Under the pieces are notes generated by a model. The model had not been told where the DNA came from. It saw only the letters and a list, made by a program, of their open reading frames with translations, and did not search any database. A stretch of 57,135 nt of DNA from Clostridium sp. Lineage in GTDB: Bacteria; Bacillota; Clostridia; Lachnospirales; Lachnospiraceae. Position numbers and translations under genes: made by a program. Positions 10,390 to 20,125 of the stretch are shown here, piece after piece. Numbering within the stretch: position 1 is the first letter of the stretch; each line of letters opens with the position of its first letter. Location: the NCBI GenBank assembly GCA_023664605.1, contig JAMPFF010000001.1, positions 234,426 to 291,560 on the forward strand. The letters are read 5' to 3'.

Positions 10390-11022
10390 GTGGCAGAGCA
10401 GGAAACTAATAAGGAAAACATGGATGACATGAATGAAAAAGAAAAGGAACAGGAAGTGTTACAGGATGAAACGGTAGAGACAGAAGCATCTTTTGAAGAG
10501 ACGGACGAACAGGAGTCGTCGGAAGAATTATCCAAGGCGGCGAAGAAAGAAAAAAAGAAAAAAGAAAAAGCAGATAAGAAACAGGATGTATTAAAAGAAA
10601 AGATTGATGAACTGGAAGACAGGGTCAAACGCCAGATGGCTGAATTTGATAATTTCCGTAAACGTACGGAAAAAGAAAAAACGACGATGTTTGAGACAGG
10701 CGCAAAAAGCGTGATTGAAAAGATTCTTCCGGTCGTTGATAATTTTGAAAGAGGGCTGGCGGCCGTTCCGGAGAGCGAAAAGGGCGGTGCATTTGCACAG
10801 GGAATGGAAATGATTTACAAACAGTTTTTAACGGAACTTGAGGCGATTGACGTAAAGCCGATTGAGGCGGTCGGACAGGAATTTAATCCGGAATTTCACA
10901 ATGCAGTCATGCAGGTGGAGAGCGAGGAATACGAATCCGGCGTTATCGCGCAGGAGTTACAGAAAGGATACACATACCGCGACAGCGTGGTGCGGCATAG
11001 TATGGTAGCGGTAGTACAATAG
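10390..11022 (+). CDS. grpE: Nucleotide exchange factor GrpE
   Basis: Releases ADP from DnaK in the chaperone cycle. An acidic and basic low-complexity N-terminal tail (about 70 residues) leads into the long coiled-coil dimerisation helix (KEKIDELEDRVKRQMAEFDNFRKRTEKEK) and the C-terminal beta domain with EFNPEFHNAVMQVE and GYTYRDSVVRHSMVAV. Two starts are possible: ATG 10381 abuts the AAAGGG element with no spacing, whereas GTG 10390 lies nine bases from it, so GTG is preferred (210 residues). hrcA ends 45 bases upstream. Confidence 0.95.
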   Translation: MAEQETNKENMDDMNEKEKEQEVLQDETVETEASFEETDEQESSEELSKAAKKEKKKKEKADKKQDVLKEKIDELEDRVKRQMAEFDNFRKRTEKEKTTMFETGAKSVIEKILPVVDNFERGLAAVPESEKGGAFAQGMEMIYKQFLTELEAIDVKPIEAVGQEFNPEFHNAVMQVESEEYESGVIAQELQKGYTYRDSVVRHSMVAVVQ

Positions 11023-11061
11023 TAAACTAAAAAGAATTTCTAAGACATAATAAGTTTAGCA

Positions 11062-11094
11062 GACAAAATGACCGCGGGCGCGAGACATTTTGTC
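11062..11094 (+). other. Stem-loop in the grpE-dnaK intergenic region
   Basis: GACAAAATG (11062-11070) pairs perfectly with CATTTTGTC (11086-11094) around a GC-rich loop containing CGCGGGCGCGAG. No T tract follows, so it may be an mRNA-processing or stability element that lets dnaK be produced in excess of grpE. That role is inference. Confidence 0.5.
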
Positions 11095-11147
11095 GTAAGC
11101 AGTATAAGAATATATAAACAATATAAATTTAAGATATTCATAAATAG

Positions 11148-13034
<1,887 letters not shown>

Positions 13035-13137
13035 GGCGAAAAGAAGTTCTAAGACGTTGCACTAAAGGGTGCAACGCCTAAGAACTTCTATAGTTTCGCC
13101 TACAAGAATGCCTTAATCGGCATTCTTGCGGGTTGAG
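13035..13137 (+). repeat. Two-hairpin element between dnaK and dnaJ
   Basis: The first stem-loop, right after the dnaK stop, pairs GGCGAAA/TTTCGCC, AGAAGTTCT/AGAACTTCT and CGTTGCAC/GTGCAACG in series (13035-13100). The second pairs CAAGAATGCC with GGCATTCTTG (13103-13128) and is followed directly by CGGGTTGAG. No T tract follows the first stem, so partial termination or message processing are both possible. The layout and the 3' CGGGTTGAG match other elements in this window. Confidence 0.65.
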
Positions 13138-13160
13138 ATATAATGTGGAGGATTAGGAGC

Positions 13161-14318
13161 ATGGCGGAACAGAAAAGGGATTATTATGAAGTTCTCGGCG
13201 TGGATAAGAACGCGGATGATGCGGCGCTCAAGAAAGCATATAGAGTTCTGGCGAAAAAATATCACCCTGATATGAATCCGGGAGATGCGGAAGCTGAGAA
13301 AAAATTTAAAGAAGCATCGGAAGCCTATGCAGTCTTAAGCGACCCGGAAAAGAGACGGCAGTACGACCAGTATGGTCATGCGGCATTTGAGCCGGGAGCG
13401 GGCGGCGGCTTTGGCGGTTTCGATTTCAACAGCATGGATTTCAGCGATATCTTTGGAGATATTTTTGGAGATTTCTTTGGCGGAGGACGCCGCGGCGGCA
13501 GAAGTAACGGGCCTATGAAAGGAGCGAATATCCGCACCAGCGTACGGATTACTTTTGAAGAGGCTATTTTCGGCGTTGAAAAAGAAATTGAACTGACATT
13601 AAAGGATGAATGTACGACCTGTCACGGCAGCGGCGCAAAGCCCGGAACCAGTCCGGAGACCTGCTCCAAGTGCGGCGGAAAAGGTCAGGTAGTATTTACA
13701 CAGCAGTCTTTCTTCGGTACGGTCAGAAATGTGCAGACCTGTCCTGACTGCCATGGCACAGGAAAGGTGATTAAGGAGAAATGTCCTGACTGCCGTGGAA
13801 CGGGATATATTGCGAATAAAAAGACAATTCAGGTATCTATTCCGGCAGGTATTGATAACGGACAGAGCGTAAGAATCAGAGACAAAGGAGAACCGGGAAC
13901 GAATGGAGGACCAAGAGGCGATTTACTGGTAGAGGTTATCGTAGGGCGTCATCCGATTTTCCAGAGACAGGAATACAATATTTATTCCACTGTTCCGATG
14001 TCCTTTGCGGTAGCCGCGCTTGGCGGTGAGATTATGATTGATACCGTTGACGGCAAGGTCATTTATGACGTGAAACCGGGAACGCAGACAGATACGAAAG
14101 TACGCCTGAAAGGAAAGGGCGTACCGTCGCTTAGAAATAAGGATGTACGCGGCGACCACTATGTAACGCTGGTGGTACAGGTTCCGGATAAATTGTCCAG
14201 AGAGGCAAAAGACCTTTTAAAGCAGTTTGACGAACAGAGCGGCGATACCTTAAACGCCACGAAACAGACCGCTTCCGGAGGAGAGGAACCGAAAGGGAAA
14301 AAGAGATTTCGGAAATAG
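13161..14318 (+). CDS. dnaJ: Co-chaperone DnaJ (Hsp40)
   Basis: Delivers substrates to DnaK and stimulates its ATPase. The 385-residue protein has an N-terminal J domain ([14 protein letters not shown], with HPD at residues 35-37), a Gly/Phe-rich linker ([28 protein letters not shown]), four CxxCxGxG zinc repeats ([32 protein letters not shown]) and the C-terminal substrate domain. ATG 13161 is chosen: GGAGGATTAGGAGC lies directly upstream, whereas the in-frame ATG 13143 has no ribosome binding site. It is the last gene of the heat-shock operon. Confidence 0.98.
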   Translation: MAEQKRDYYEVLGVDKNADDAALKKAYRVLAKKYHPDMNPGDAEAEKKFKEASEAYAVLSDPEKRRQYDQYGHAAFEPGAGGGFGGFDFNSMDFSDIFGDIFGDFFGGGRRGGRSNGPMKGANIRTSVRITFEEAIFGVEKEIELTLKDECTTCHGSGAKPGTSPETCSKCGGKGQVVFTQQSFFGTVRNVQTCPDCHGTGKVIKEKCPDCRGTGYIANKKTIQVSIPAGIDNGQSVRIRDKGEPGTNGGPRGDLLVEVIVGRHPIFQRQEYNIYSTVPMSFAVAALGGEIMIDTVDGKVIYDVKPGTQTDTKVRLKGKGVPSLRNKDVRGDHYVTLVVQVPDKLSREAKDLLKQFDEQSGDTLNATKQTASGGEEPKGKKRFRK

Positions 14319-14329
14319 GAAAAGTGCAA

Positions 14330-14361
14330 AAGGGCAGAACCGGTTTTTCGGCTCTGCCCTT
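14330..14361 (+). terminator. Terminator of the hrcA-grpE-dnaK-dnaJ operon
   Basis: AAGGGCAGA..CCG pairs with CGG.TCTGCCCTT around a T-rich loop, 12 bases after dnaJ. The tail is only moderately T-rich (tgtct), but the stem is strong. Confidence 0.8.
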
Positions 14362-14531
14362 GTCTGCATTATACAGGGATTTTTACATATGTCAATCAGA
14401 CACGGAGAAAATCCCCCCTTTACAGATTACTTCCGGAAGGGCGTTCCTCAAAATATATTTCCAGTTGGGAATGAATCTGCATTCAGTTATGGCGGTGTCC
14501 TGTCCATTTATTGAGCGTCTGCGCAATCAGA

Positions 14532-14810
14532 TTAGGGAACTATTTCCCAATCACCAATCCAGCATTGATTTCTGAGGTCATAAAGACGACGGTAAGTTAT
14601 ACCGTTTATAGTTTTATAAATCCATTGGGTTTTTGCGGAAAATGGCTCGATATTGCTATTGGCTGTTACACTTTCACTTGATAAAAATGATATCTCAATA
14701 GATGAAGTAATATTGCTATTTGAGATTGGTTTGGCTTGAGAGGTAAAACCTCCCATATTAAACAAAATAGCTGCACATAATATGGATACAAGAACTTTTG
14801 CATTTTTCAT
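14532..14810 (-). CDS. Small secreted peptide of the BlaI/BlaR1-like operon
   Basis: Unnamed 92-residue protein with a signal peptide (MKNAKVLVSILCAAILFNMGG, cleavage probably after SQA) and a mature part ending NGITYRRLYDLRNQCWIGDWEIVP. Short secreted proteins with this aromatic, basic TQW..Y...NG..YRRLYD....WIGDW ending are familiar in Clostridia, but I know no function. The ATG overlaps the stop of the upstream M56 gene (ATGA), so the two are translationally coupled; AAAGGAG lies in the end of the M56 gene. Placement suggests a secreted partner, bait or ligand of the M56 sensor, which is inference. Confidence 0.75.
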   Translation of the reverse strand: MKNAKVLVSILCAAILFNMGGFTSQAKPISNSNITSSIEISFLSSESVTANSNIEPFSAKTQWIYKTINGITYRRLYDLRNQCWIGDWEIVP

Positions 14811-15961
14811 TGGATTAATTCTCCTTTCGTATTCATGATAGGTAAAGTGTTGTCAAAAATCGTAGTGACAGTCGAAAAATATTCATTATTGATATAAATA
14901 TCGTATCTCCCATCTTCCCTTAGGACAAGACAGCCATTGTCTTTGTCAATGCAGACTGCATCCTCTAAAATTTCTTCTGGTATTTCACCACAAGGTTCCA
15001 ATATAAATAAATTAGGTAGAAATAATGTACATATAATCAATATCACAGCTAAGGCAGAAGCAACAGACCGATGCAGTTGAGGCGAAGCGGCTGTTTCGGA
15101 AAAGTCCAGAAGAGCTGTAATTCGCTTTCGGATTTTGGTATTGCTTTGAAATGCGGCAACACGATTATCTGCTTTTGTGGGCTGTTGTTTTGCTATCTTA
15201 ATCAGACATTGAATGTATTCCAGCTGTTGTAATTTGTCTGCAAACTGGACAACTGCTACATCGGCGTAAAATTCTTGAAATCTGATAATCTGGTTTCGCA
15301 GGACATATATGAACGGGTTCCACCAATAAATAATCTGTAATAATTCACATACAAAGCGTAGCCATAAATCTTTATGATAATAATGATAAATCTCGTGTTT
15401 TAATATGTAATACCATTCAATTTCTGATAGTTGTATGTCAGGCAGTACAATGATTGGTTTATAAAGACCGAATAGATATGGTGTCATCTGGCTCGGATTT
15501 TTAACAGCGCGAAAGCGCTTTTTACCTCCAAGTTCATGATTTATTTTATTGACTAATTCCGTTATGATATGAATCTCTACAGGCTCATATCTGTTTATAG
15601 ACCAGGTAGTGACAATATAAAATAATAATAACCTGCAAAAATATATTATACTGCCGATGATAGACAGTGCCGCCGCAACAAATAAGAGAGAATACTCTTT
15701 TCCAGCGTATGAAATCGTGGCATTGATAAAAGAAACATAGAGATCAGGATAGATTTTGGTAATATATAGGTTATGCTGGCAAGGCAATTCTATGGGAAGA
15801 AAAAGGCGTATCATGAGTATGAGCAATATAGACAACACAAACGGTCTTTTTCTAGCTATCCCGGGTGGTGTGCCTAATTTATTTGCCATGCAATAAAGCA
15901 GTAATATCGCCATGGAGCTAAAGCATAAAGTATTAACAACTGAAACGATGCTTAAATCCAT
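14807..15961 (-). CDS. BlaR1-like membrane-embedded M56 metallopeptidase, sensor
   Basis: Integral membrane zinc protease of 384 residues. By analogy with BlaR1/MecR1 it would sense an extracellular signal and inactivate the cytoplasmic repressor encoded next to it. N-terminal membrane helices lie at about 8-26, 41-56 and 91-118; the zinc motif is HEIYH at 189-193 inside LKHEIYHYYHKDLW, with FQEFYADVAVV downstream supplying the third ligand. After a final helix (AVILIICTLFLPNLFIL) only some 60 extracellular residues follow. The roughly 250-residue penicillin-binding sensor domain of true BlaR1 is absent, so the signal is not expected to be a beta-lactam. It starts 14 bases after blaI. Confidence 0.88.
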   Translation of the reverse strand: MDLSIVSVVNTLCFSSMAILLLYCMANKLGTPPGIARKRPFVLSILLILMIRLFLPIELPCQHNLYITKIYPDLYVSFINATISYAGKEYSLLFVAAALSIIGSIIYFCRLLLFYIVTTWSINRYEPVEIHIITELVNKINHELGGKKRFRAVKNPSQMTPYLFGLYKPIIVLPDIQLSEIEWYYILKHEIYHYYHKDLWLRFVCELLQIIYWWNPFIYVLRNQIIRFQEFYADVAVVQFADKLQQLEYIQCLIKIAKQQPTKADNRVAAFQSNTKIRKRITALLDFSETAASPQLHRSVASALAVILIICTLFLPNLFILEPCGEIPEEILEDAVCIDKDNGCLVLREDGRYDIYINNEYFSTVTTIFDNTLPIMNTKGELIQ

Positions 15962-15975
15962 AAGTGAGTTCCTCC

Positions 15976-16413
15976 TTATTTTTCATCTGGTTTGTCAGAG
16001 GCTTGGCGTTGGTTTTGAAGGAGTTGCGTTTTCCTTGCACGGATGATTTCTTCCAATTGATTAAGTTCTTCCAGAGTCTTATCATCATTATCAGTTGGAA
16101 GAAGTGCGGCAATCAAATGAGAGGCCGCAATATTCTTGTTGGCCAGACCGCTGAATATTTCCTGTATGGCATTGATTTCTATGCTTTCTATACTGACTAA
16201 AGGTTTAAATGTCCGCCCTAGTGCTTTCTTGTTGTATGCAATGCCATCTATGGCAACCATGTTTTTCTTGATAAGGTTTTGTACAATTCGCTGTACACTG
16301 TAGATAGTTCCATTTTTATCTTTCTGTACAATCTCAGATACCATAAGGGAGCGATCGGCTTCACATAGTATTCGCATAACGGCCAGTTCTCGGTTTGTAA
16401 GTTTCATTTTCAA
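15976..16413 (-). CDS. BlaI/MecI/CopY-family transcriptional repressor
   Basis: Winged-helix repressor of 145 residues, KMKLTNRELAVMRILCEADRSLMVSEIVQ followed by the recognition-helix region TIYSVQRIVQNLIKKNMVAIDG, then a C-terminal dimerisation region with SHLIAALLP and ELNQLEEIIRARKTQL. In known family members the paired M56 protease cuts the repressor and frees the promoter. It heads the minus-strand operon with the M56 gene and a small secreted peptide. An inverted repeat sits between the -35 and -10 of its own promoter, implying autorepression, and a related palindrome lies at the divergent promoter. The start follows GAGGAGAATTAAAATTGAAA. Confidence 0.93.
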   Translation of the reverse strand: MKMKLTNRELAVMRILCEADRSLMVSEIVQKDKNGTIYSVQRIVQNLIKKNMVAIDGIAYNKKALGRTFKPLVSIESIEINAIQEIFSGLANKNIAASHLIAALLPTDNDDKTLEELNQLEEIIRARKTQLLQNQRQASDKPDEK

Positions 16414-16476
16414 TTTTAATTCTCCTCGGAATATGCTAGATGATTATATACTAAATTTGTAATAATAAGTATAAAA

Positions 16477-16506
16477 ATTATATCAGACAACCATTGTCTA
16501 TGTCAA
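16477..16506 (-). promoter_or_regulatory. Promoter and probable operator of the blaI-like operon
   Basis: On the minus strand TTGACA (16506-16501), an 18-base spacer and TATAAT (16482-16477) form an almost perfect promoter. The spacer holds an inverted repeat AGACAA-N3-TTGTCT (16485-16499), so bound repressor would cover both hexamers. The half-site is the same as that of the palindrome at 16636-16655. Confidence 0.82.
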
Positions 16507-16604
16507 CAACATTATACAGCATAATACAAAAATATGTTTTGTTATTGAATTGATGATTAATCTATCGCGAAGATATTACTAAATATTGCATTGCAGTATA
16601 AATA

Positions 16605-16655
16605 TTGACAATGCCGCAAAATTGTGATAGCCTAATATTGTCTAATTAGACAATA
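16605..16655 (+). promoter_or_regulatory. Promoter and probable operator of the secreted-protein/ABC operon
   Basis: TTGACA (16605-16610), 17-base spacer and a weak -10 TAGCCT (16628-16633). Immediately after it lies the perfect 20-base palindrome TATTGTCTAATTAGACAATA (16636-16655), over the expected transcription start. It is made of TTGTCT-N4-AGACAA, the half-site found in the divergent blaI promoter, so the BlaI-like repressor very probably controls both operons. Confidence 0.75.
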
Positions 16656-16703
16656 GTTGTGTTGCGCGACAATTATAAATAAAAAAGGAAGGAGGTAATA
16701 TTT

Positions 16704-17111
16704 ATGCAAAAGGGATTTTTTAAGAAGAAAGTGGCTATGTGTGCTGCGATGACTCTAATTGGTTGTATGCTTTTGGGAACAACAGCAATGGCGGCTGACC
16801 CATCATACTCTTTTAGCGTTAAGAAAGGGGAGTATGGGTACAGCGGTTCCGGTAAGAAGACAAAATCCGGGCAAACCTTTAAAATCGATGTAAAGAAGTA
16901 CGATGCTGATGGATATTTCTTCATTTGTCCGCTTGAAGGAAATAAACAGGTAGGAACGGATGTAACGGTCACGGGTACAGGAACATATGATAATGGAACC
17001 TATTACGAAACAGCATATACCGGTCATACATATCAATTGATGGGCTTTTATGACGACTTGCAGAGTCCTGTAAGCAGTAAGTGCAGTTGTAGCGGAACAT
17101 GGACTCCGTAA
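16704..17111 (+). CDS. Secreted protein of the BlaI-controlled operon (possible DUF2712/bacteriocin-like)
   Basis: Unknown function. The 135-residue precursor has a clear Sec signal peptide (FKKKVAMCAAMTLIGCMLL, cleavage after AMA). The mature part of about 103 residues is polar and rich in Gly, Tyr and Thr, with three cysteines (FFICPL and KCSCSGTWTP at the C-terminus). Small exported proteins ending in a similar SG.W.P motif and lying beside ABC genes have been grouped as DUF2712; that assignment is from memory and weak. It has the best ribosome binding site of the region (GGAAGGAGG) and is followed by a hairpin before the lipoprotein gene, the usual layout for an abundant product with an export or immunity set. 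Confidence 0.7.
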   Translation: MQKGFFKKKVAMCAAMTLIGCMLLGTTAMAADPSYSFSVKKGEYGYSGSGKKTKSGQTFKIDVKKYDADGYFFICPLEGNKQVGTDVTVTGTGTYDNGTYYETAYTGHTYQLMGFYDDLQSPVSSKCSCSGTWTP

Positions 17112-17176
17112 TATTATGAAATTCATAATAATAGATTGTGAGTTCAATTTTTCGGTGCTGGTGATGGAGTAACTTT

Positions 17177-17212
17177 TAGGAGTTCTGGAATTAAATAGTG
17201 ACAGAACTCCTA
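17177..17212 (+). terminator. Stem-loop, probable partial terminator after the secreted-protein gene
   Basis: TAGGAGTTCTG and CAGAACTCCTA form a perfect 11-bp stem around a 14-base loop, followed by an A-rich rather than T-rich tail. It may lower expression of the lipoprotein/ABC genes relative to the secreted protein, or stabilise the short message. Confidence 0.55.
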
Positions 17213-17271
17213 TTAGAAAAAATTAACAAAAGGCAATACTTTTGGATGACTGTAATAAAAGGAAATAAAAT

Positions 17272-18462
17272 ATGGAAAACATAAACAGAAAACGGGTAAA
17301 AATAATCACATATATAACGCTTTGTGTTTTTATGTTATCAGCATGCAGTCAAAGCAAAATGAAGACTGTAGATATTAAGAACAGCGAAGGAAATTCCACG
17401 CATAAATCACAGGAAAACATGGAAAGTGTATGGCAAAATACAGAGAATGAAGTGCGCACTATTCCGCCCCGAGTTTCTGCACAGAGTGATTTGTTGTCAG
17501 TACAGGCAGAAGTATATGTGGCAGAAGGTATAAACTTAAATGCAGTGCCTTTAGGAAAAGCAGAGGTACATTTGATGGATACAGACAAGATATGTGAGGA
17601 TCTGTCCTATGGAGTGGATGTGAATGATAAAGTAGAGTATGAGAAAGACGGAAATGAAGACCTGGATTCTTTTATTTCCAGAACATTCTATTATGAAGAT
17701 GGACGGGTCCTTGTCATAGAACCTCTCTATCTTTCCTATATTACGCCGAGATTAAGTTTTATTGATAATAGGGTTATGTGGGAAGAGGAGGGTGTTGACC
17801 TTTATAATATGGAAGTATACAAAGATACGGAATTACCTTTTGCGAAATCGGAGGATGTTTATGAAGAGGTGAAGTGCGCTCTGGAACAATGGGGCGTTCT
17901 AATCGGAGAAGAGTATGAACTTTTTGGATTGGATCATAAAACGATGAAAGAGCAGGAGTATGTAACTAATGAGGCGGGCGAATACGATGCTTCTTTAAAA
18001 AAGGAGAGCTGGACAGAGGAAGATGATTGCTATTATTTCCGATGTACGCAGGAATTTCATGGAATGCCTATTTATTATTACGGCTATGGTGTGCTTCGAG
18101 GGTATCATAATATAGGTTCGGCTTTTAAGGTAAAATATGATAAGGATGGCTTTGTAGAGATTACGATAGAGAGACCTTATGATGTGCGGGATATGGGTAA
18201 GACAGTGAGTATTATTTCGGCAGAAGATGCAGTGGATTGTCTAATCCGGAAATTTAATAATATCATAATGACGGATCCAGTTGTAGTGGATAAACTCAGT
18301 CTTCAGATGCTTCCACAGCGGATAACGCCAGGCAGTTATGAACTGATTCCGGTGTGGATTTTTGAGGGCAAGGAATATTGGACACTTGATGACGGAACGG
18401 AGAAAGCCGTCAGCGATAAATATATGTTTAATGCGGAGACGGGAAAGGAAATCATACTCTGA
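17272..18462 (+). CDS. Lipoprotein of the BlaI-controlled ABC operon
   Basis: Unrecognised 396-residue lipoprotein. A type II signal peptide with lipobox LSAC (cysteine at about residue 25) anchors it outside the membrane. The rest is acidic and soluble, with Tyr- and Asp-rich stretches and a late segment PGSYELIPVWIFEGKEYW.. near the end like those of extracytoplasmic regulatory or substrate-handling proteins. The stop overlaps the start of the next membrane gene by one base, so it is coupled to the permeases. A role in binding the secreted protein or a toxic peptide outside the cell is inference. Confidence 0.72.
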   Translation: MENINRKRVKIITYITLCVFMLSACSQSKMKTVDIKNSEGNSTHKSQENMESVWQNTENEVRTIPPRVSAQSDLLSVQAEVYVAEGINLNAVPLGKAEVHLMDTDKICEDLSYGVDVNDKVEYEKDGNEDLDSFISRTFYYEDGRVLVIEPLYLSYITPRLSFIDNRVMWEEEGVDLYNMEVYKDTELPFAKSEDVYEEVKCALEQWGVLIGEEYELFGLDHKTMKEQEYVTNEAGEYDASLKKESWTEEDDCYYFRCTQEFHGMPIYYYGYGVLRGYHNIGSAFKVKYDKDGFVEITIERPYDVRDMGKTVSIISAEDAVDCLIRKFNNIIMTDPVVVDKLSLQMLPQRITPGSYELIPVWIFEGKEYWTLDDGTEKAVSDKYMFNAETGKEIIL

Positions 18463-19247
18463 TGTATACAATATTAAGAAACGATTTACGCAGAACATTT
18501 TTGGCATGGCGTTTTGTGATTGCTATGGCTGGTGTTATTGCCGCCGTGATTGCGACCAGAATGCAGATGGTATATATTTATGATGTATTGTATGCATTTG
18601 AGGGAATTCATATCCGAAGTATGATTTTAATGACGTTTGTATTTTGTGCTTATCCAAGTGTCAGTATGTTGCTTGATGAGATTAGAAACAGATATTGGAT
18701 TCAGATGGTACTCAGAAGTGGCATTAGGAGATATGCCATATCTAAAATAGTTGTCTGTATTTTGTCTGCACAGATTACAATGTTTGCAGGTAAAGGGATT
18801 TATATTTTAATTTTGCGGTTGAAATATCCGTTGATTGATTATGAGGGTAGCGCCTATCAAAATATGATAGCACATGGAAATTATATGATGTTGTCAGGCA
18901 AACATCCGCGGATGTTTTTCTTCTGCGCTATTTTGGTGACGGCTCTACTGGCGGCAATATTATCGCTTTGCAGTATGCTGTGTATTTTATGTGTTAAGAT
19001 TAATTGTATCACGGCACTCAGCGTTCCAATCGTCTTATTTTATTTTATCAATACATATTTGATACGTATTATGAAGTTGCCAAATCAGTTTAATATTGCA
19101 TCAATTTTTAGTATTTTTTATAATGTGTTGGATAATGATGCTAAAAGTGTTCTGTACGCCTTGGGATTTGCGGGTGTCTGTTTTGTGCTTTTGGGATTTA
19201 TCATTGTGAAGGTGCTGACAAAAAGAGTACGAAGAGGGGAATTCTAG
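18462..19247 (+). CDS. Membrane protein, probable ABC permease subunit A
   Basis: A 261-residue protein with about six hydrophobic segments (for instance FVIAMAGVIAAVI, ILMTFVFCAYPSVSMLL, FFCAILVTALLAAILSL, ALSVPIVLFYFI and GFAGVCFVLLGFIIV). I do not recognise a named family, but size, topology and the adjacent ATPase fit the ABC-2-like permeases of peptide export or immunity systems. The ATG overlaps the lipoprotein stop (TGATG) and its own stop overlaps the next start, so expression is tightly coupled. Confidence 0.72.
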   Translation: MYTILRNDLRRTFLAWRFVIAMAGVIAAVIATRMQMVYIYDVLYAFEGIHIRSMILMTFVFCAYPSVSMLLDEIRNRYWIQMVLRSGIRRYAISKIVVCILSAQITMFAGKGIYILILRLKYPLIDYEGSAYQNMIAHGNYMMLSGKHPRMFFFCAILVTALLAAILSLCSMLCILCVKINCITALSVPIVLFYFINTYLIRIMKLPNQFNIASIFSIFYNVLDNDAKSVLYALGFAGVCFVLLGFIIVKVLTKRVRRGEF

Positions 19248-20086
19248 TGATTATACGAATAGTGAAATATAAATGGAGAGCGCAACTTTCAATGAGCCGA
19301 TTTTATGTGGCTTTGCTTTTAATAATCTTTTTTTTGGATATTTATATTGCACCAGTACGGTATTTTTGTAAAGCGGTGGGTGAAAAGATATCTCCGTTCT
19401 TATATCCCTGCCTGATTACGGATAATAGCCTTCTTCTGCTTTTGCTTTTATGCTTTCTTTTTTTGATTGCAGATGTTCCGTTTTTAGATCAGTCGATGAC
19501 GTATATTATGATTAGGAGCGGTAAAAAGACATGGCTGAAAGCGCAAATGATTTATTTGCTTACTGTCAGTATTTTTTTTATGGGATTCATCTATCTTAGC
19601 AGTATTTTATTGTGTCTGCCGCATTTGCAGATGATGAACGGATGGGGGAGGATCATCGGAACATTGGCACAGACGGATGCAGGTACTATTTTTGATGTCA
19701 ATATTTTTCCGTCCTATGAAATGATGTTGGATTACGCACCAATAGAGGCGGTGTTGGCTACATTGCTCGCAGGGGTTCTGGTGGTTTATATGTTTTGTTT
19801 AGCGTTGTTCTGGATTAGTTTGTACTTCTCAAGGATGCTTGGAATATGCATCGTAACAGGAGAGATTCTGATTGTGACTACGGCATGGAGATTGGGGCTA
19901 TGGGGTACTTATGTTTTTCCAGTTACATGGATGCAGTTGACTACTGTGACTAAAAATAGCGCGAACAGCCGTCCACTGCTATGGATAACATGGGGAGTTT
20001 TGTTGCTTTTGATTGGTGTGTTCCGATTTATGATCTTAAAAATGAGCGGGCGACTGGAAGCGATTACTGCAATAGAACAGGAATAA
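19247..20086 (+). CDS. Membrane protein, probable ABC permease subunit B
   Basis: A 279-residue polytopic protein starting at GTG, which overlaps the previous stop (TAGTG). Hydrophobic segments include FYVALLLIIFFLDIYI, LLLLLLLCFLFLIADV, YLLTVSIFFMGFIYLSSILL, VLATLLAGVLVVYMFCLALFWI and LLWITWGVLLLLIGVFRFMIL. With subunit A it probably forms the heterodimeric membrane part of the transporter; no specific family is recognised. The ATPase gene begins 39 bases downstream. Confidence 0.7.
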   Translation: MIIRIVKYKWRAQLSMSRFYVALLLIIFFLDIYIAPVRYFCKAVGEKISPFLYPCLITDNSLLLLLLLCFLFLIADVPFLDQSMTYIMIRSGKKTWLKAQMIYLLTVSIFFMGFIYLSSILLCLPHLQMMNGWGRIIGTLAQTDAGTIFDVNIFPSYEMMLDYAPIEAVLATLLAGVLVVYMFCLALFWISLYFSRMLGICIVTGEILIVTTAWRLGLWGTYVFPVTWMQLTTVTKNSANSRPLLWITWGVLLLLIGVFRFMILKMSGRLEAITAIEQE

Positions 20087-20125
20087 GAATTGCAGCGCGG
20101 CAGAGAAAGTATAGGGAGGTAGAAA

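Noticed and set aside
14324-14575. Open frame of 83 codons after dnaJ
   Set aside because: It starts in the dnaJ terminator region, covers the terminator stem, overlaps the end of the secreted-peptide gene and has unnatural composition.
14807-16413. Genuine beta-lactamase regulation by BlaR1/BlaI
   Set aside because: The M56 protein has no penicillin-binding domain and no beta-lactamase gene is near.
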